Assembly: GCA_913031335.1 (NCBI GenBank)
Contig: CAJWGI010000027.1
Coordinates: 1 to 9,525 of the forward strand
Length of the DNA: 9,525 bases
DNA from: an uncultured Anaerolineales bacterium
Lineage (GTDB): Bacteria > Chloroflexota > Anaerolineae > Anaerolineales > UBA11657
Direction of reading: 5' to 3'
The notes under the pieces are model-generated. The model was not told the DNA's origin. It saw only the letters and a program-made list of their open reading frames with translations, and searched no databases. A program made the position numbers and the translations under genes. Shown in pieces: positions 6,387 to 9,525 of this stretch. Each line of letters begins with the position of its first letter. The first letter of the stretch is position 1.

Positions 6387-8390
6387 CTATGTGATGGAAT
6401 CAGCCACAATCTCCGCCACATCGCGCACATGCAAGCTCTCTCCGGCGGCGCGGCTGGCATCGTTCAACATCACCAGACAGAACGGGCATCCCACCGCCAG
6501 CGTGTCCGCGCCCGTACCTTCGGCCTCTTCGAATCTGGAAATGCTGACGCCGGTCTGGCCCGGCTCCTCCTCCTTCCACATCTGGCCGCCGCCCGCCCCA
6601 CAGCAGAAGGAATTGTTGCGCATGCGCGCCATCTCCAACAACTCAACCTTGCCAGCGGCGAGTACGTCGCGCGGGTCAGCAAACACGCCGTTGTGCCGCC
6701 CCAGATAACACGGGTCGTGAAAGGTCACTTTCTGTGCGTCGCCACCCGCGCCATTCAGTTTCAATTTGCCCGCGTCGATCAGTTGATTTATCAATGTGGT
6801 GTGGTGAATCACCTCGAAATCCGCGCCAAACTGAGAATACTCCGCGCCCAACGAATGCAAACAATGCGGACAAGTGGCCACAATCCGGCGCGCGCCGACG
6901 CCGTTCAGAGTCTCGATGTTGGCTGCAGCCATCTCGAAGAACAGATACTCATGCCCGGCTCGGCGCGCGGTGTCGCCGGTGCAACTTTCCTGATCGCCCA
7001 AAACCGCATAATTGACGCCGGCCGAATTGAGAATCTTTACAAACGCTCGCGCTACTTCCTTCGCCCGCGGGTCAAAACTGGCGGCACAGCCCACCCAATA
7101 CAGATACTCAAAACCCGGGTTTTCTTCAACGCTGGGAACATCCAGTCCCTCGGTCCAGCCCATGCGGTCTTCGCTCATCTGCCACGGGTTGCCCTGCCGC
7201 TCCATGCCGTTGAAGGCATTTTGCAGCTGGCCGGGGAACTCACCCGCAGTCAGCACCTGATAGCGGCGCAGCCCAACAATGTCGAACATTGGCTCATTCC
7301 CCACCGGGCAAATCTCCACGCACGCGCCACAAGTGGTGCACGCCCACAGCGCCGATTCGCTAATCGCGTTCCCGACCAGCTGCGCGGAGGCCGCTCCACT
7401 CGCCAGCGCCGCCATGTCGCTCTTGAGCATGTATCGCTTGTTGACCTCCAGCGCCGCTGGCGAAAGCTCTTTGCCGGTCGTATAAGCCGGACAAACATCC
7501 TGGCAGCGGTTGCACATGATGCAGGCAAATGCATCCAGCAGCTGCGTCTGACCGAGCTGCTCCAGTCTTTGCGCGCCGAACTCCTCCATTTCGGGATCAT
7601 CGAAATCCATCGGCGCCAGAGCGCCCAGCGCCGCGCGCCGCGGCCGCGTCAGATAATTAATCGGCGCGATGATCAGATGCAGATGCTTGCTATTGGGGAA
7701 ATATGGCATGAAGAGCAGAATCAGACCCAGCGCCAGCCACCACGCGGCATGCTCCAGCGCCACCAACCCGGCCGGCGGCAGCCCGCCCCACAGCCTGGCA
7801 GCCAGCGACCCAAACGGCTGCCAGGCGTCCGCGCCATGCGCCGCAATCGTCGCGCTGGCGCCAATAAAGCGAAATCCGACGTGCAACAAAATGAACACGC
7901 CCACTATCAAGGAATCCTGTCGCATCCCGCCGGACGCCTTGGGATGCAGCTGCACGTTTTCCGCGATGGTCAACTGGGGTGCCCGCGTGCCAAAACGCCG
8001 TATCAGAAAGTAAACCACGCCCACGAGCACCGCCACGCTCAGCAGGTCTGCGCCCAAGCGATAAAGCCCGCCCAGCAGACCCTCGCCCAGAAAACGAAAA
8101 TGGGGGATAAACCCCTCGAGCACATCCCCGAAGTTGACCAAGAAATAATAGGTGAAACCCCAGGCGACGAAAGCGTGCAGCAAACTGGTGCCCGGGCGTG
8201 CGCGCAATACCGTGCGCTGCGAGAGGAACACCTCCAGCGCACGCCACATTCGCTGCGGCAAAGCATCCAACGCCAGGTCCGGCTGCCCGCGGCGCACAAT
8301 CTCAAAAACCAGACGGAAGTTGCGATAGCCGAGCGCCATTGACAGCAGTACGATTGTGGGAAATAGCAGTTTTTCTGTCAGGGTGAGCAT
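6387..8390 (-). CDS. Membrane-bound HdrD-like Fe-S oxidoreductase (candidate ETF:menaquinone oxidoreductase)
   Basis: This 667 aa protein should carry electrons between a soluble donor and the membrane quinone pool. The N-terminal 230 residues hold about five membrane helices (near 9-29, 68-87, 111-131, 160-182, 210-230), with His72, His170 and His214 inside helices and His236/His238 just after: plausible heme b ligands in a NarI-like domain. Two [4Fe-4S] motifs follow: Cys290/293/296/300 (CIMCNRCQDVCP) and Cys351/354/357/361 (CTTCGACVEICP). Then come two CCG-type domains: Cys435, Cys470, Cys507/510, where the middle motif is reduced to SCTGD, and a complete one with Cys561, Cys596-Cys597-Gly and Cys635/638. 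This layout matches the DUF224-type reductases found beside ETF and acyl-CoA dehydrogenase genes and proposed as ETF:menaquinone oxidoreductases. No etf gene is in the window, so the partner is inferred. I chose ATG 8390 over TTG 8393 because of the Shine-Dalgarno position. Confidence 0.88.
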   Translation of the reverse strand: MLTLTEKLLFPTIVLLSMALGYRNFRLVFEIVRRGQPDLALDALPQRMWRALEVFLSQRTVLRARPGTSLLHAFVAWGFTYYFLVNFGDVLEGFIPHFRFLGEGLLGGLYRLGADLLSVAVLVGVVYFLIRRFGTRAPQLTIAENVQLHPKASGGMRQDSLIVGVFILLHVGFRFIGASATIAAHGADAWQPFGSLAARLWGGLPPAGLVALEHAAWWLALGLILLFMPYFPNSKHLHLIIAPINYLTRPRRAALGALAPMDFDDPEMEEFGAQRLEQLGQTQLLDAFACIMCNRCQDVCPAYTTGKELSPAALEVNKRYMLKSDMAALASGAASAQLVGNAISESALWACTTCGACVEICPVGNEPMFDIVGLRRYQVLTAGEFPGQLQNAFNGMERQGNPWQMSEDRMGWTEGLDVPSVEENPGFEYLYWVGCAASFDPRAKEVARAFVKILNSAGVNYAVLGDQESCTGDTARRAGHEYLFFEMAAANIETLNGVGARRIVATCPHCLHSLGAEYSQFGADFEVIHHTTLINQLIDAGKLKLNGAGGDAQKVTFHDPCYLGRHNGVFADPRDVLAAGKVELLEMARMRNNSFCCGAGGGQMWKEEEPGQTGVSISRFEEAEGTGADTLAVGCPFCLVMLNDASRAAGESLHVRDVAEIVADSIT

Positions 8391-8392
8391 CA

Positions 8393-8401
8393 ATCACCTC
8401 T
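8393..8401 (-). promoter_or_regulatory. Strong Shine-Dalgarno of the Fe-S oxidoreductase gene
   Basis: On the minus strand AGAGGTGAT is an extended match to the anti-Shine-Dalgarno complement. Its GAGG core sits 6 bases before the ATG at 8390. An in-frame TTG at 8393 overlaps the end of this element, so ATG 8390 is the better start. Confidence 0.75.
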
Positions 8402-8421
8402 GGAAACGTTGAACAGATAAC

Positions 8422-8505
8422 TCCACCACAAAGGCACGGAGAACAGAAGAGGAACGCGGATGCAAATGGGTGAACCCCGTGAACCCTTTGTGTCCTTGTG
8501 GTGGA
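8422..8505. repeat. Intergenic imperfect palindrome (REP/MITE-like)
   Basis: The outer arms are perfect inverted repeats of 10 bp: TCCACCACAA (8422-8431) and TTGTGGTGGA (8496-8505). Pairing continues inward with one bulged base on each side (GG/CC, CAC/GTG, then weak pairs with G-T wobbles), giving roughly 19 pairs around a loop of about 44 bases. Inside lies a direct repeat, GTGAACCC at 8470-8477 and 8479-8486. Arms of this CCACCACAAAGGCAC / CTTTGTGGTGG wording resemble dispersed palindromic repeats I recall from many environmental bacterial genomes; that is memory, not a search. It occupies most of the 144 bp spacer between two genes read in the same direction. No T-run follows on either strand, so it does not look like a standard intrinsic terminator. 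Confidence 0.75.
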
Positions 8506-8534
8506 ATCAAAGTCAGGACTTCCTAGCCGCTTTA

Positions 8535-9308
8535 TTATTGTGCGCTTAGTTCCACTTCGACAATGGCCACAAAAGCCTGCAGTGGCTGTGCGCCGACCAG
8601 CGGCCGGCCATTGATAAAGAAGGTCGGTGAGCCGGTTATTCCCAGTTCGCGCGCTGCGTTCATATCCGCGGTGACCTCATCTGCAAACTGCCCTGAATTG
8701 ATGCATAGCTCAAACTCCGCTTGATCCAGGCCCAGCTCAACCGCCAATTGCAGATAGAGCGCCTCTCCAAGCCGTGACTGATTCTGAAAGATGCCGTTGT
8801 GAAACTCCCAGAATTTGCCCTGTGAAAAGGCGCACTGCGCCGCCTCCGCCGCAGGCCGCGCGTTGGGGTGAATATTCACCAGCGGAAAATCACGATAGAC
8901 AAAGCGAATCTGTTGCGGGAAGGTCTCCAGTAACGGCACCAGTGTATCGCGGTAGAAGCGCACACAGTACGGGCACTCAAAATCACTGAATTCGATGATG
9001 GTGACGGGCGCGTCCTGCGGGCCGAGATAGGGGTCATCGTCAACGCTCACCGCAACGCGCTGCAGCTTTTCCGGCGCCAGCGGCGGCGCGGCCTGCGCCG
9101 GGCCGCTCTCCCCACCCCCAGCCGGTACTCCTGCGCCACCGGGAGCCGCCTGCGCCCGCCCCCAGATTAAGTAACCGGCCGCCAGGCCACATACGAACAT
9201 TAGCGGCGCGAGCGCCATGTAGAAATGACTGCGCTTGAAGGTAATCGTTTCAGGGGATGGGCCTGGCGGCTTCACACTGGCCGCTGCTGGCTCGGTGGCG
9301 TTGTTCAT
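8535..9308 (-). CDS. DsbA/BdbD-like membrane-anchored thiol oxidoreductase
   Basis: This is a thioredoxin-fold protein of the DsbA type (Thioredoxin_4/DSBA-like), 257 aa from the chosen ATG, expected to form or rearrange disulfides in proteins outside the cytoplasmic membrane. A short cytoplasmic N-terminus is followed by one membrane segment (about 29-51) and a Gly/Ala/Pro-rich linker (about 54-80). The domain opens with APVTIIEFSDFECPYC, giving the redox pair Cys112-Cys115, then FVYRDFPL, and ends with the cis-proline loop TGSPTFFING (Pro228). Cys159 and Cys202 lie where related proteins often carry a second disulfide. No DsbB- or VKOR-type partner is visible. The frame is open to GTG 9344, but that codon lies at or before the predicted transcription start; ATG 9308 fits better, with GGGAG about 14 bases upstream. 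The 140 bp spacer to the next minus gene suggests it need not be in that operon. Confidence 0.88.
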   Translation of the reverse strand: MNNATEPAAASVKPPGPSPETITFKRSHFYMALAPLMFVCGLAAGYLIWGRAQAAPGGAGVPAGGGESGPAQAAPPLAPEKLQRVAVSVDDDPYLGPQDAPVTIIEFSDFECPYCVRFYRDTLVPLLETFPQQIRFVYRDFPLVNIHPNARPAAEAAQCAFSQGKFWEFHNGIFQNQSRLGEALYLQLAVELGLDQAEFELCINSGQFADEVTADMNAARELGITGSPTFFINGRPLVGAQPLQAFVAIVEVELSAQ

Positions 9309-9334
9309 GCGCTTGCTGTGCACTCCCGCGCGTA

Positions 9335-9363
9335 ATTGTCTCACGGACTGCTGATGCGGGCAA
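9335..9363 (-). promoter_or_regulatory. Candidate sigma70-type promoter of the DsbA-like gene
   Basis: On the minus strand TTGCCC (9363-9358) is separated by exactly 17 bases from GACAAT (9340-9335); each matches the consensus at 4 of 6 positions. Transcription would start near 9328, about 20 bases before ATG 9308, which argues against the more upstream GTG 9344 as start codon. Confidence 0.4.
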
Positions 9364-9386
9364 GTTGTGCGCGGCTTCGGCGGGGT

Positions 9387-9395
9387 TGTTATAAT
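9387..9395 (+). promoter_or_regulatory. Extended -10 promoter of the UbiB-like gene
   Basis: TGTTATAAT is a perfect extended -10 (TGnTATAAT), with the hexamer TATAAT at 9390-9395. The best -35 candidate, TTGTGC at 9365-9370, is weak and 19 bases away, as is common with extended -10 promoters. Initiation about 7 bases downstream of the hexamer would fall near 9402, only some 3 bases before the ATG at 9405. Confidence 0.7.
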
Positions 9396-9404
9396 CCGCG
9401 TGCC

Positions 9405-9525
9405 ATGCTCCGATCTCGTTACCGCCGCATCGTGCTTTTCTTCTTTCGGGTTACCGTCAGTCTTATTCTATGGGATTTGATGTTGGCCCGGATTGGTTTG
9501 CGCGGCTGGGTAAGGCGCACACGGC
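9405..9525 (+). CDS. ABC1/AarF/UbiB-type kinase-like protein (3' partial, N-terminus only)
   Basis: Forty codons from ATG 9405 stay open to the window edge. They encode a basic start (MLRSRYRRIVLFFFRV) followed by LILWDLMLARIGLRGWVRRT. This wording resembles the N-terminus of AarF/ABC1/UbiB family proteins from Chloroflexota, where a similar R-Y-R-R-I...W-D/E-L-L-L...G-L-R-G block precedes the kinase-like fold. The kinase motifs themselves lie outside the window, so the call rests on this short segment and on the fitting promoter. Family members are atypical protein-kinase-like ATPases linked to isoprenoid quinone metabolism. The gene is divergent from the DsbA-like gene, with about 96 bp between the two start codons. 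Confidence 0.65.
   Translation, partial: MLRSRYRRIVLFFFRVTVSLILWDLMLARIGLRGWVRRTR

Noticed and set aside
6375..8342. A 655-codon open frame on the plus strand opposite the Fe-S oxidoreductase gene
   Set aside because: Its translation is rich in Arg, His and Gln with no recognisable domain, while the minus strand encodes clear Fe-S motifs across the same bases. Long antisense frames are expected in GC-rich genes.
8422..8505. The palindrome as an intrinsic terminator or a CRISPR remnant
   Set aside because: No T-run follows the stem on either strand, and there is a single inverted pair rather than regularly spaced direct repeats.
9342..9344. GTG at 9344 as start of the DsbA-like protein
   Set aside because: It has no Shine-Dalgarno, adds a 12-residue stretch unlike the family and lies upstream of the predicted transcription start. 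ATG 9308 is preferred, though not proven.

Overview
This 9.5 kb window is a GC-rich bacterial chromosome segment (about 60% GC by eye) with ordinary, densely packed genes. The best taxonomic guess is Chloroflexota (Anaerolineae or Caldilineae type). This rests on family recognition, not on a marker gene: a GT39-like membrane glycosyltransferase with an extracellular C-terminal beta domain of a style I associate with that phylum, a membrane-bound HdrD-like Fe-S oxidoreductase, a TM-anchored DsbA-like protein, and the N-terminus of an ABC1/UbiB-type kinase whose wording resembles Chloroflexota homologues.

Left, plus strand (1-4464): the 3' part of an HlyD/MFP efflux adaptor with an unusually long coiled coil, an ALDH7-type aldehyde dehydrogenase (alpha-aminoadipate semialdehyde dehydrogenase family), and a TIGR01777/YfcH-like NAD(P)-binding protein. 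The gaps are 34 and 22 bp and each downstream start has a Shine-Dalgarno-like sequence, so the three may be co-transcribed, although no shared pathway is obvious.

Right, minus strand (4465-9308, read right to left): a DsbA/BdbD-like thioredoxin-fold protein, a 140 bp spacer holding an imperfect palindromic repeat, a membrane Fe-S oxidoreductase that may pass electrons from ETF to menaquinone, and, 17 bp downstream of that, the GT39-like glycosyltransferase. The plus and minus blocks converge at 4464/4465, where the two stop codons abut with no spacer.

Far right (9309-9525): a divergent promoter region. To the left it probably drives the DsbA-like gene. To the right a perfect extended -10 lies so close to the ATG of the UbiB-like gene that its mRNA should be leaderless or nearly so. 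The UbiB-like gene runs off the window.

I found no tRNA, rRNA, CRISPR array, transposase or phage gene, and no convincing new multi-gene system. The items most worth a second look are the HlyD adaptor (two separate perfect 42 bp duplications plus a two-cysteine insert near the middle of the hairpin), the intergenic palindrome, and the leaderless extended -10 promoter.
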